Origin: Flavobacterium sp. 9
GTDB lineage: Bacteria > Bacteroidota > Bacteroidia > Flavobacteriales > Flavobacteriaceae
DNA: 64,000 bases
NCBI RefSeq assembly: GCF_002754195.1
Contig: NZ_PEEU01000001.1
Location: forward strand, 434,001 to 498,000
Direction: 5' to 3'
A program made the position numbers and the translations under genes. The notes beneath the pieces were generated by a model. The model had not been told where the DNA came from. It did not search any database and saw only the letters and a list, made by a program, of their open reading frames with translations. Below are positions 18,542 to 27,757 of the stretch, piece by piece. Position 1 is the first letter of the stretch; every line of letters begins with the position of its first letter.

Positions 18542-19891
18542 CTATTTCGCAGCCGAAGGAACCGTTGCTTTATCTCCAATAAAAACTTCATTCAATATTA
18601 CGTTTTCAGCATTTTGACTTGAAATCGCATTTTTTGCCCATTTAATCTCTATATTATTTAAGGTGATATTGCGAACTTTTTTATCCGGAAATCCCTGAAT
18701 TACAATTCCTGATTGAGTTGCTTTATTGCATGTAATATTTGAAAAATAAATATTTGATATTTCCGATTGAAACCCACTTCCTTCACCATGATAATTTGCC
18801 GTGATATACAAACAGTCTTCTACAGTATCCAGATTAATATTTCTAACAAATATATTTTTAATAAAACCACCTCTGTCAGCATTGGTTTTTAAATAAATTC
18901 CTCTTTTTAAGTAACCAACCGTTTTACAATTTTCAACATAAATGTTCTGAACTCCTGCTGACATTTCGCTTCCGATAACGACACCATGAAGTCCTTTGAA
19001 ATTACAATTTCTAATGACAATATCCTCACTCGGTGTTGCTGAATTTGCTCTTCCTTCATGATCTCTTCCGGCTTTTATTGCAACATTATCATCTCCATTA
19101 TCGAAGGTTACATTTTCAATTAAAACATCTTTTGCATACTCCGGATCAATACCATCATTATTATAATTTAATGATTTATAACGTACTCCACGAACGGTAA
19201 TACTTTGTGATTTTAATAAATGTAAACACCAAAAAGGCGAGTTTTCAATCTTAATATTTTCGACTAAAATATTTTTACAATTGAAAAACTGAATCATTTG
19301 TGGACGCAAAAAATAACCTTCACCAAACTTTCTGTCTTTCAGTGGTATATTATTATGATTCATTTCTCTACTCAGCTTTTTACCAACTTCTTCTTTTGCT
19401 TTAAAGCTTTTCCAGTTCTTTCCTCCTTCTCCATCAATTATTCCTTCGCCTGAGATTATAATATTCGAACATCCGTAAGCATAAATTAATGGACTATAGT
19501 TATAAAGCATTGTACCTTCCCAACTTGTTAAAACCATTGGTAAATAATCTTTCGGATTATCGCTAAACTTAATTTTTGCGCCTTTTTCAATTCTAAGATT
19601 GACGTTACTTACAAAATGAATTGGACCATTGATTTTATAAATCCCTTTTGGAACAATTATAGTTCCGCCATTGTTCTTTTTACACAGCGCCATTGCTTTA
19701 TCAAAAAAAGCTTTATTGTTGGTAATAGAATCTCCTTTTGCTCCCAATTTTAAAACATTAATTTGATTAGACGGAATTACCGGAAGCTGAATTCTATTGA
19801 CAATTGAATCTACTTTAGCCGATGGAAATTCACCATTCTGAGCAAATGAAATGCAAGAAATAAATAGAAAAAGGAGATATTTAATGTTCAT
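18542..19891 (-). CDS. Glycoside hydrolase family 28 (polygalacturonase-like)
   Basis: 449 residues, signal peptide ending CISFAQ (about 18). The parallel beta-helix of GH28 is evident, with active-site blocks NNDGIDPE (Asp246), NGDDNVAIKAGRD (Asp267, Asp268), LHGVVIGSEM (His302) and KRGIYLKT (Arg330-Lys335). Cleaves alpha-1,4-galacturonic acid linkages in homogalacturonan, or Rha-GalA linkages in related subgroups; the NNDGxDPE and GSEMSAG signatures are typical of exo-acting bacterial enzymes. A second GH28 lies at 33703. Minus-strand PUL gene, 133 bp after the PL10-CE8 gene. Fine specificity cannot be read from the sequence. Confidence 0.92.
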   Translation of the reverse strand: MNIKYLLFLFISCISFAQNGEFPSAKVDSIVNRIQLPVIPSNQINVLKLGAKGDSITNNKAFFDKAMALCKKNNGGTIIVPKGIYKINGPIHFVSNVNLRIEKGAKIKFSDNPKDYLPMVLTSWEGTMLYNYSPLIYAYGCSNIIISGEGIIDGEGGKNWKSFKAKEEVGKKLSREMNHNNIPLKDRKFGEGYFLRPQMIQFFNCKNILVENIKIENSPFWCLHLLKSQSITVRGVRYKSLNYNNDGIDPEYAKDVLIENVTFDNGDDNVAIKAGRDHEGRANSATPSEDIVIRNCNFKGLHGVVIGSEMSAGVQNIYVENCKTVGYLKRGIYLKTNADRGGFIKNIFVRNINLDTVEDCLYITANYHGEGSGFQSEISNIYFSNITCNKATQSGIVIQGFPDKKVRNITLNNIEIKWAKNAISSQNAENVILNEVFIGDKATVPSAAK

Positions 19892-20024
19892 GTGTGTATG
19901 TTTTAGCCCACGGGTTTAAGCGGATTAAACGGGTTTACGCAGATCTTTTTTCTTTGTTGAAACGATTAATTTAAAATATAAATCAGTGTAAATCCGTTTA
20001 ATCAGTATAATCTGTGTGCTATTT

Positions 20025-22034
20025 TTATTTTGAATACCAATTAGAAATCGAATCTTTCAATATGTTTTCGATTGTATATTTTTCCGCTTCATTTTGTTGA
20101 AGCTGATGTGACCATGAAACTCTTTTTGCTGGCTGAAAACCTTCGCCTTTACAATTATATTCTGCATAAAAAGCGCTTTTTTCGGCTTCAGGTTTTGACC
20201 AATTCTCCCAACCTTCCGGTCTGATATGTTTCCCCATATCGCAATTGATATAAACGGTTTTAGCATAAATACGCCACGGTCTTCCTAAATAAACTGCATC
20301 TACTGACGAACTTGCAGTAAGTTTACAATTTTTAAAAACAAAACCAAAAACAGTATCCTGAGGTGTTGAAGCTGCCGTGATATAGGAATTCTTAAGACTA
20401 TGAATTTCACAATTTTCAAATAAAGCTGTCGCACTTCCAAAAATAAAATCAGTTGTTCCTTCGATATAACATGCTGCAAAATATTGTTTTACCTCTTTTC
20501 CTGACAAGTATAAAGTATCCTGATTTCCAAGAATATTACAATTCGAAATCTGAGCACGATTCCCTGTCAAAGATAATGCGATCGCTTGCCCGTTATCACC
20601 AGACGTATTTTTAATCGTTAAATTTGAGGCCGAAAAATCGTCAGCTTCAACCAAAACTGTATAGGTATAAAAAGTACTATTTCGTCCTGAATTGATTTTC
20701 GAAAAATTATCATCAAACTGAATAATAGTTTTCTCCTTGCTTTCTCCAATTAAAACCAAATGTGTGTTCCATTCCGGAATCCGAACTTTTTCGGTATAAA
20801 TCCCGTTTTTTATATAAAGCGTTACTTTTTCATATGGAAATGACGGACAGGCATTTATAGCATCCTGAATTTTTGTAAAATCTCCTGAACCATCTAAAGC
20901 GATCGTAAAAAAATTATCTTTTTTTTTATCCGAAGTTTCTATTGCCGAAACTTTTACTCCGTTTTTGATTGCCCAGGCAGCATATTTTTTAAGTACTTCT
21001 TTTGGTGCATCTGTATACCACGAATAACCATTTCGACGTTCTGAACCAATTTCAGCAAGAGATTTTTTCTTAATTCCATCACGATCACAAAAGAAAGGTT
21101 CGTTTGTATCAAGATCCATAAATCTCGCCCATATTGGTGCTGCATTTTGAGTAACAATCATTTTCTTATCTACAATTTTTCCGGCATCATTCAAAACACG
21201 TTTCTCTTCAAGATTGGTGATTTTAGTTTTTTCGAACCAAATCTGAGCACTTTTAATCGCCGTTATTATTTCCGGCGAAGGCTTTTCGATCGACATTAAA
21301 AGCAACACAATTTTTGCCGATTCATAACCACTAAGCGACGCCAGTTCAAAAGCTCTTGCATTTGCCGGAGCCAAAGTAACCTCATCATGTTGTGCACACC
21401 AAACCGTCAATATTCCGTTTTGTTTGTACTGTGTTTTTAAGATACAATCAACGCCTTTATCAAATGCTTTTTTACTTTTCTCAACAATCTCTTTTGATGG
21501 TTTTATACTATAAAAACCCGTTTCTTCACTCACTTGTTTTAAGACATTCAGAATATTAACCATCGAATCGTCATTGTAAGTAATATGTGTGTAATACCCT
21601 TTTTTTAAAGGATAAAACTGAGGCCAGCCACCGTTTTTATATTGAGCTTCTAATAAATAATTTAGCCCTTTTAAAAACGATTCTTTATACCTTTCATCTT
21701 TGACCTGAGCATACATTCTTGACATGAAAAGCATTTCCTGACAAGTCGCGCCGTTATCTGTTGTAATCTCGTGTAAGTCACTTTTTAGTGCTATAAGTTT
21801 TTGCTTTTCTGATTCACTAAGCACACTTTGCATTTGAATATTTTTTGGCCATCCGCCAATATTTCTTTGATAGAGCAAAACATTTTCAGCAATATTTTTG
21901 GCTTCTGCCGAAGCAAACCAAACCGCGTCATTTTTTCGAATAATATCAGGCCAATTCTTAAACGTATTCTGAGCAATTGACTCAAAACTCATGATTAACA
22001 AAAAGAATACTATTGCTTTTTTTAATGGAATCAT
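20025..22034 (-). CDS. Pectate lyase (PL10) - pectin methylesterase (CE8) fusion
   Basis: 669 residues with a signal peptide (1-21, ESIAQ). Residues about 30-350 are a PL10 pectate lyase (YQRNIGGWPKN, NGATCQEMLFMSRMY, NGGWPQFYPL, ITYNDDSMVNIL), which cleaves polygalacturonate by beta-elimination. Residues about 375-660 are a CE8 pectinesterase with its characteristic blocks (GSGDFTKIQDAINACP, GIYTEKV, QAIAL, GNQDTLYL, TDFIFGSATALFE, YLGRPWR). The CE8 half removes methyl esters and so creates the substrate of the lyase half. Both halves look complete. The unsaturated products fit the two GH105 enzymes and KduI/KduD encoded nearby. A 210-bp spacer separates it from the GH43 gene. Confidence 0.95.
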   Translation of the reverse strand: MIPLKKAIVFFLLIMSFESIAQNTFKNWPDIIRKNDAVWFASAEAKNIAENVLLYQRNIGGWPKNIQMQSVLSESEKQKLIALKSDLHEITTDNGATCQEMLFMSRMYAQVKDERYKESFLKGLNYLLEAQYKNGGWPQFYPLKKGYYTHITYNDDSMVNILNVLKQVSEETGFYSIKPSKEIVEKSKKAFDKGVDCILKTQYKQNGILTVWCAQHDEVTLAPANARAFELASLSGYESAKIVLLLMSIEKPSPEIITAIKSAQIWFEKTKITNLEEKRVLNDAGKIVDKKMIVTQNAAPIWARFMDLDTNEPFFCDRDGIKKKSLAEIGSERRNGYSWYTDAPKEVLKKYAAWAIKNGVKVSAIETSDKKKDNFFTIALDGSGDFTKIQDAINACPSFPYEKVTLYIKNGIYTEKVRIPEWNTHLVLIGESKEKTIIQFDDNFSKINSGRNSTFYTYTVLVEADDFSASNLTIKNTSGDNGQAIALSLTGNRAQISNCNILGNQDTLYLSGKEVKQYFAACYIEGTTDFIFGSATALFENCEIHSLKNSYITAASTPQDTVFGFVFKNCKLTASSSVDAVYLGRPWRIYAKTVYINCDMGKHIRPEGWENWSKPEAEKSAFYAEYNCKGEGFQPAKRVSWSHQLQQNEAEKYTIENILKDSISNWYSK

Positions 22035-22244
22035 TTTCTTTTAATTTCTATTTGTCATTTTTATTTTAATGCAAAACCTAAACACTATAAAAGGTCAAAA
22101 AATCTATTTTTTATAAATTAAATGATTTAAACTTCATTAAAACCTTTTATTTTTCTTACAATATATCAAACTGTCATTTTTATAAATTCGTTCAAAAAAA
22201 CACCGTTTACGGAAGTCATTTTTTCACAAAAACTAATCCTGATT

Positions 22245-23852
22245 TTATTTCTGACCTTTATTTATTCTAAACCAATCTACCGCAACATTACCGGAATCAT
22301 TTGTTATTTTCTTGCTTAAAGCAAAAAGACCAACTTTTGCGCCAATCCATTTTCCTTCTTTCGAAACAAAATCAGATCCAATTGGCTCATACTTTTTATC
22401 ATCTAAACTATAGGAGAAACTACAAGTGCCTCCCTTTTTAATTTTTACTCTAAGATAGATTGTATTGTTTGAAATTAAAATTGGTGTGGTTTCTGTTTCT
22501 GAAACTTTTTTATCAAAAGTTCCGGTTTTCTGATTCAGATATAATTTTCCATTTTCATTTTTGAAATTCAGGTAACTATAATCTAATCCCATTATCAAAA
22601 GTCCTGTTGATTCTCCGTTTAGTCTTGTATTAAATGTTAGTTTGGTTGTTGCGGTAAATTCTTCGGCTGGGAATTTTTGCAGTAACAAATTTGGAGCTTC
22701 AAAAATTTTCTGATCCTCCTTAATTGTTGGTAAACAAAACAAATTCAAATATCCCAGACTTGTCGGAAAACCCCAATTGATTTGAGAATTTGCCTGCCAT
22801 TGCCATTGTAAACCTAATTTTGGTTCGTTAAATTCATCTGATGTTTCGGGAACTTCTATCGGATATTCCTTGCCTACGTTTGGTTTTTTGAATGTAGTAA
22901 CAGGTTCACCTATTCCATTTTTATCGAAATCTTGTCCCATTACTGGCCAATCGTTTTCCCATTTCATAGGCTGAAGATGAACTATTCTGCCATACGTTCC
23001 TTTATCCTGAAAATGAATAAACCAATCTTCTCCAGTTTGTGTTTGTACCCAAGCACCTTGATGCGGACCATTTATAGTGGCTTTTCCTTGTTCGAGAACC
23101 TTCTTTTTTTCATAAGGACCAAAAACTTTTTTTGATCTTAAAACAGTTTGCCATCCTGTAGAAACTCCGCCCGCGGGAGCAAAAATATAATAGTAATTGT
23201 TTCGCTTATAGAATTTTGGCCCTTCAATTGTGCCTTCGCTTTCATGACCGTCAATTATCATAACCTCATCAGTATTCACAACCGTTCCTTCAGCGTTCAT
23301 TGTACAAACGACTAATAAACTTTTTATCTGGGCGCGGCTTCCTGCAAAGGCATGAACGAGATAATTCTTTCCTTCATCATCCCATAACGGGCTTGGATCT
23401 ATCAAACCTAATCCAGCTTTTACCAAAAGTGGTTCTGACCAAGGTCCTTCAGCATTTTTGGCTTTTATCATATAAATTCCAAAATCAGGATCAGGATAAT
23501 AAATATAAAATTCATTGTTATGAAAAGTAATACTTGGCGCCCAAACTCCGTTACCATGCTGCACTTTATTATAAGTTTCAAATGGCGGTTGTTTACTAAG
23601 CGCATATCCTATAATTTTCCAATTAACCAAATCTTTAGAATGCAAAATAGGTAATCCCGGAATGCAATTAAAAGACGATGCTGTCATATAAAAATCATCT
23701 CCAACACGAACTACATCAGGATCTGAATAATCTGCATGAATTATAGGATTTGTGTAAGTTCCGTCTCCATTATCGGGCACCCAAACCTGAGCAAAATTAC
23801 TTTGCATCAAGAAAAATGAGCATAACAGAAAAAGGACTTTTATATTTTTCAT
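22245..23852 (-). CDS. Glycoside hydrolase family 43 (xylosidase/arabinofuranosidase-like) with C-terminal beta-sandwich
   Basis: 535 residues, signal peptide ending NFAQ (about 21). Five-bladed propeller (about 35-330) with the GH43 triad in context: Asp44 in YSDPDVVR (general base), Asp152 in LIDPSPLW (pKa modulator) and Glu210 in GTIEGPKFYK (general acid). A concanavalin-like beta-sandwich (about 340-530) resembles the C-terminal domain of bacterial beta-xylosidases. In a pectin locus it would remove arabinose, xylose or galactose side chains. The exact sugar is not deducible. Confidence 0.9.
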   Translation of the reverse strand: MKNIKVLFLLCSFFLMQSNFAQVWVPDNGDGTYTNPIIHADYSDPDVVRVGDDFYMTASSFNCIPGLPILHSKDLVNWKIIGYALSKQPPFETYNKVQHGNGVWAPSITFHNNEFYIYYPDPDFGIYMIKAKNAEGPWSEPLLVKAGLGLIDPSPLWDDEGKNYLVHAFAGSRAQIKSLLVVCTMNAEGTVVNTDEVMIIDGHESEGTIEGPKFYKRNNYYYIFAPAGGVSTGWQTVLRSKKVFGPYEKKKVLEQGKATINGPHQGAWVQTQTGEDWFIHFQDKGTYGRIVHLQPMKWENDWPVMGQDFDKNGIGEPVTTFKKPNVGKEYPIEVPETSDEFNEPKLGLQWQWQANSQINWGFPTSLGYLNLFCLPTIKEDQKIFEAPNLLLQKFPAEEFTATTKLTFNTRLNGESTGLLIMGLDYSYLNFKNENGKLYLNQKTGTFDKKVSETETTPILISNNTIYLRVKIKKGGTCSFSYSLDDKKYEPIGSDFVSKEGKWIGAKVGLFALSKKITNDSGNVAVDWFRINKGQK

Positions 23853-23896
23853 TTATAATAATGATTGTTTTCTAATCTATTTTTATGCGCATTTTG

Positions 23897-23983
23897 TGTC
23901 ATTTCGACGAAGGAGAAATCAGGTAATATTGAGACATTCTGTGTCGAGTTTCTTGCGGAGATTTCTCCTCCGTCGAAATGACA
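23897..23983. repeat. Palindromic intergenic repeat element
   Basis: 24-nt arms at 23897-23920 and 23960-23983 are reverse complements with a single mismatch (core TTTCGACGAAGGAGAAATC). The 39-bp centre is unrelated. Directly upstream of the GH43 gene. Confidence 0.8.
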
Positions 23984-24001
23984 AACTTTGTGGCTAACTC
24001 T

Positions 24002-24176
24002 TTTACTCTTTACTCTTTACTCTTTACTCTTTACTCTTTACTCTTTACTCTTTACTCTTTACTCTTTACTCTTTACTCTTTACTCTTTACTCTTTACTCT
24101 TTACTCTTTACTCTTTACTCTTTACTCTTTACTCTTTACTCTTTACTCTTTACTCTTTACTCTTTACTCTTTACTC
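24002..24176. repeat. Heptanucleotide tandem array (TTTACTC)x25
   Basis: 25 uninterrupted perfect copies of TTTACTC, 175 bp in total, lying 14 bp after the stop of the GH105 gene and before the GH43 gene on the transcribed (minus) strand, where it reads GAGTAAA. A shorter, degenerate version of the same motif occurs at about 26737-26778. Confidence 0.97.
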
Positions 24177-24190
24177 TTTTCACTCCTCGT

Positions 24191-25411
24191 TTATCTATTC
24201 AATTCTAAAGCTGCCAAAATAAAAGGTCCGGTTGCTTTAGGATCGTTGTCTTTTTTTCTTTCTTTAACGTAATATTCATAAGAACCATCTCTGTAAGGTG
24301 TTCCTCCTAAACCTGCAACAGCACAAGCTTCTGTTAATGTAATTGATCCGTAAGTAACTACTTTTATCAATTGTTTCGTTAATCCATCAAAGGCTTTATT
24401 TGCCAGTTTTTTATATTTTGAAGGTAAATAACCTTTGTTTGCTCCTTTTGCAAAAGCATAAGCAAACATTGAAGATCCTGATGCTTCAAGATAATTTCCT
24501 TCTTTGTTTCCTTTATCTGTTACCTGATACCACAAACCAGATTTATCCTGATATTTAGCTAAAGCTTCAGAAACACTATTCAAATATCCAACAAGTTCTT
24601 TTTGTTTAGGATGTTCTTTTGGGAAATAATCCAGAACATCTACAAGCGCCATAGCATACCAACCTAAGGCTCTTGACCAGAAATTTGGCGAAGTTCCGGT
24701 TTCTTTGTTTGCCCAGGCCATTTGTTTGCTTTCGTCCCAACCGTGATACAATAATCCTGTTTTAGGATCTGTGGCATGTTTTTGAATCAATTCAAATTGT
24801 TTTGCCACATCGTCCAATTCTTTTCCGTTTTCAAAAACTGTTGTGTATTCTGCATAAAACGGTTCTCCCATATACAAACCGTCTAACCACATTTGGTTTG
24901 GATATATTTTTTTATGCCAAAATCCACCACTTGCTGTTCTTGGTTGTTCTGTCAATTGTTTACGTAACAACTGTAAAGCTTTTAAATATTTTTCTTCTTT
25001 AGAAGTTTCGTAAATCTTAAAAAGTAAACGACCGGAAACCACCATATCAATATTATAATTATCAAGATCATAACTCTTAATACTTCCGTCATTTTGAACT
25101 AAAGCATTCACATATCCTTTAATATAAACAGGATATCTTGGATCAGGATTTTTTTTATACAATTCTTCCATTGAATGCAAAACCAAACCATGAACATAAT
25201 CCCATTTTGGATTCTTGGCATCATCAATCATATAGGCTTGTGGATGGCGTTTCATTATCGTTAAAGCCATTTTATCAGACCATTTCATATCCTTAGAAAT
25301 AACAATATCCTTACTAGCCGATTCCTGCGAAGTCACTTTACAACTTGTAAAAGCCATTGCACAGATCAATAAAACCGATACGAAATAACCTTGTCTTATA
25401 TTATTTTTCAT
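24191..25411 (-). CDS. Unsaturated rhamnogalacturonyl/galacturonyl hydrolase (GH105), lipoprotein
   Basis: 406 residues with a lipobox ending MAFTSC (Cys24). GH105 (alpha/alpha)6-barrel hallmarks: SGGFWHKKIYPNQMWLDGLY with the catalytic-type Asp in WLDG, GWDESKQMAWAN, FWSRALGWYAMALVDVL and GTPYRDGSYEYYV. The family removes the 4,5-unsaturated uronic acid from oligosaccharides made by pectate or rhamnogalacturonan lyases, by hydrating the double bond. The lipid anchor suggests periplasmic or outer-membrane attachment. It is 19 bp downstream of a second GH105 gene, clearly a paralog, and probably in the same operon. Confidence 0.93.
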   Translation of the reverse strand: MKNNIRQGYFVSVLLICAMAFTSCKVTSQESASKDIVISKDMKWSDKMALTIMKRHPQAYMIDDAKNPKWDYVHGLVLHSMEELYKKNPDPRYPVYIKGYVNALVQNDGSIKSYDLDNYNIDMVVSGRLLFKIYETSKEEKYLKALQLLRKQLTEQPRTASGGFWHKKIYPNQMWLDGLYMGEPFYAEYTTVFENGKELDDVAKQFELIQKHATDPKTGLLYHGWDESKQMAWANKETGTSPNFWSRALGWYAMALVDVLDYFPKEHPKQKELVGYLNSVSEALAKYQDKSGLWYQVTDKGNKEGNYLEASGSSMFAYAFAKGANKGYLPSKYKKLANKAFDGLTKQLIKVVTYGSITLTEACAVAGLGGTPYRDGSYEYYVKERKKDNDPKATGPFILAALELNR

Positions 25412-25430
25412 TTTTAAACTATTTTATTTT

Positions 25431-26639
25431 CTACTTATCTAATTCAAGCGCGCTCAACAAAAAAGCAGCTAAAGCGGGCGAACCATTATCTTTTGTTTTT
25501 CCACTAATATAATATTCATTTGTACCGTCTCTAAAAGGTTTTCCTCCTAAACCAACACTTGGCGAAACGTTTAGAATATTTACCTCAACATTTTCATCTG
25601 TTTTGACAAATTCTTTTATAAAAGCATTAAAAGATTTTTGCGCTATTTTTTTATAATTTGATGCTAAATATCCTTTGTTGACGCCTTTAGCCAAAGCATA
25701 AATAATCATCGCAGAAGCCGACGGTTCTAAATAATTCCCTTTCAAATCCGGTTTATCAGCAACCTGATACCACAATCCTGAAGAACTTTTATACTCAATT
25801 ACACTTTTTGATATCTCGTTCAGATAACGAACTAATTCTTTCTGTTTTGGATGGTTTTTTGGATAATAATCCAATGTTTCTACCAAAGCCATCATATACC
25901 AGCCAATTCCTCGTCCCCAAATTGTTGGCGATGTTCCCTTTTCCGGATTTGCCCACGCAATTTGTTTGCTTTCATCCCAACATTGATATGGTAAACCACT
26001 TTTTTTATCTAATAAATGATCGTGAACCAATTCAAATTGTTTTGCAATATCGTCCAGACTTTTACCATTTTCATACTTAACCGTATATTGTGTATAAAAA
26101 GGTTCTGCCATATACAAACCATCAATCCACATTTGATTGGGATAAATTTGTTTGTGCCAAAATCCTCCGCTTGCAGTTCTCGGTTGATTTTCGAGTTGTT
26201 TTCTTAATTGAACAATTACTTTTTGATAGCGATTGTCTTTCTTTTTATCATATAAATCAAAAAGAATTTTTCCCGGATTTACATAATCAATATTGTATTC
26301 TTTCTCGTCATATTTTTTAATATTTCCAGAACTGTCGATCATTTCATCAGCATATTCTTTTATATAATTCAGGTATTTTGAATCGTTTGTTTTCTGATAC
26401 AATTTCTCGAAAGAAAACAGTAAAAAGCCCATTTTATAATCCCATTTTGGTTTTTCGTTTCCATCAATTTGCCAAGCTTTCGGATAATTATTTAAAATTG
26501 AAAGTGCTGTTTTTTCAGACCATTTTAAATCTTTAGAAATTACATATTTATTTTGACCAAATATTAAAATACTGCAAAACAACAGAAAAACAATTACCCA
26601 ACTCGAATATTTTATTTTCATGAAAACACTTTTAAGCAT
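25431..26639 (-). CDS. Unsaturated rhamnogalacturonyl/galacturonyl hydrolase (GH105), second copy
   Basis: 402 residues. Same blocks as its neighbour at 24191: SGGFWHKQIYPNQMWIDGLY, CWDESKQIAWAN, IWGRGIGWYMMALVETL and GKPFRDGTNEYYI. It has a signal peptide ending IFGQ but no lipobox, so it may be free in the periplasm while the paralog is anchored. The ATG at 26621 (MKIKYSSWVIV) is a plausible alternative start, giving a cleaner signal peptide. Two GH105 enzymes probably divide the work between unsaturated galacturonyl and rhamnogalacturonyl products (inference). Confidence 0.92.
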   Translation of the reverse strand: MLKSVFMKIKYSSWVIVFLLFCSILIFGQNKYVISKDLKWSEKTALSILNNYPKAWQIDGNEKPKWDYKMGFLLFSFEKLYQKTNDSKYLNYIKEYADEMIDSSGNIKKYDEKEYNIDYVNPGKILFDLYDKKKDNRYQKVIVQLRKQLENQPRTASGGFWHKQIYPNQMWIDGLYMAEPFYTQYTVKYENGKSLDDIAKQFELVHDHLLDKKSGLPYQCWDESKQIAWANPEKGTSPTIWGRGIGWYMMALVETLDYYPKNHPKQKELVRYLNEISKSVIEYKSSSGLWYQVADKPDLKGNYLEPSASAMIIYALAKGVNKGYLASNYKKIAQKSFNAFIKEFVKTDENVEVNILNVSPSVGLGGKPFRDGTNEYYISGKTKDNGSPALAAFLLSALELDK

Positions 26640-26736
26640 GTGATTAGTTCTGTAATTCTTTCACGCAGATTTAAAAAGATTTAAGCAGATACGCACAGAT
26701 TTTATTTTTAATTATAATCCAAAATAAAATCAGCCC

Positions 26737-26778
26737 TACTCTTTACTCTTTACTCTTTATTCTATATTCTTCACTCTT
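26737..26778. repeat. Short degenerate copy of the TTTACTC heptamer array
   Basis: Three or four heptamer units followed by diverged versions (TTTATTC, ATATTCT, TCACTCT), ending just before the stop codon of the gene at 26779. Same motif as the 25-copy array at 24002. Confidence 0.75.
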
Positions 26779-27747
26779 TTACATCTTCCCTTTCTTATTC
26801 AGAACTTCTAATTTTTGATCTAAATATTTTACAAATTCTTCTTTCGATTTTATTCCGTTTTGTTCTTGTTCCCAAGCTCCCAAAAAGTAAAAAGAATGTG
26901 CTTTAGTTGTTGGCTTAAATACTATTAGATAATCTAAATCAGTATCAGCAACATTTTCAACTTCGCTTACTTCATAAAAAATTGCCATTCCTAATTTATC
27001 CGGAACTAACGATTGTTCACCATAAGTTGCCAAATAAGCCCATTTTTTGTTTTTGCTTTCTTTTTTAAGCAATTCAGTATTCTTTTGTTTTACAATTCCC
27101 GTGCAAATTCCTTTAATTTCTTTTGAAGCCTTAATTTTATGTTCTGTATAAAGTTGGTCCGGCTTAGTCGTTAATTCTGTTGTAAAATCAATATTATCAG
27201 AAGCCGTTTTCCAGCCATAATATTTTACGATAACTTTAGATTCATTTGCTTTATTTTCAACATTTGCAATCGTTGAATCTACCGTATGAAAATGTAATTT
27301 TTCGTTGTTTAAATAACGATCAATTGAACCAATTCCGATACCTTTTCCGGCTTTCAGAATATCAGCTCCCCAATCACTCATTTCGTGATACGAATCAAAA
27401 TTATCCTGTCCGACTTGAGGCAAAACGATTGCCGAAGTCTTTTTTCCGAAAATATCAATTGCATTTCTCCAGTCTAAATACAAGCGATATCCAATTCTGT
27501 TATTTTCCCAACCCGGACCTTCATAACGAATATCAAACGAATGATCTGTATGTTCCGGGGCTAATTTTAGTTTGTCAACGTTTTTAAAAACAGTTCCTCC
27601 AATGTACTTTCTATTTTCCCATTTTCCATCTGTTTTTACCGATAATTCGGCATAGGTTTTTGCCGTTTTGATATCGTATTTCTTTTGAGCTTTACAAGCC
27701 GAAAGTCCAAAAACTAAAGCTGCTGATACCGTTATTAATGTTTTCAT
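26779..27747 (-). CDS. DUF4861-like secreted protein of pectin loci
   Basis: 322 residues with an N-terminal signal and lipobox-like GLSAC (Cys18). It resembles the DUF4861 family, found near GH105 and other pectin enzymes in Bacteroidetes: HSFDIRYEGPGWENNRIGYR, LYLDWRNAIDIFGKK, DSYHEMSDWGADILKAGKG and YFLGAWEQEQNGI. Biochemical activity is not established to my knowledge. The aromatic and acidic conserved blocks suggest a carbohydrate-active or carbohydrate-binding beta-sandwich. Located between the esterase and GH105 genes on the same strand. The family name is given from memory of its motifs. Confidence 0.7.
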   Translation of the reverse strand: MKTLITVSAALVFGLSACKAQKKYDIKTAKTYAELSVKTDGKWENRKYIGGTVFKNVDKLKLAPEHTDHSFDIRYEGPGWENNRIGYRLYLDWRNAIDIFGKKTSAIVLPQVGQDNFDSYHEMSDWGADILKAGKGIGIGSIDRYLNNEKLHFHTVDSTIANVENKANESKVIVKYYGWKTASDNIDFTTELTTKPDQLYTEHKIKASKEIKGICTGIVKQKNTELLKKESKNKKWAYLATYGEQSLVPDKLGMAIFYEVSEVENVADTDLDYLIVFKPTTKAHSFYFLGAWEQEQNGIKSKEEFVKYLDQKLEVLNKKGKM

Positions 27748-27757
27748 TTTATAAAAT

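Larger units (their letters stand above)
23853..24190. other. 338-bp spacer with palindromic repeat and heptamer array
   Basis: Holds a near-perfect 24-bp inverted repeat (23897-23983) and 25 heptamer copies (24002-24176). No gene; ORFs across the array only translate the repeat. Confidence 0.85.

Noticed and set aside
23978..24272. Two overlapping plus-strand ORFs of 76 and 94 codons with Leu-Phe-Thr-Leu-Tyr-Ser repeats
   Set aside because: They translate only the heptamer array, whose period of 7 stays open in several frames; there is no protein-like sequence outside it.
27246..27587. Plus-strand 113-codon ORF
   Set aside because: Antisense to the DUF4861-like gene, which has a signal peptide and conserved blocks; shadow.
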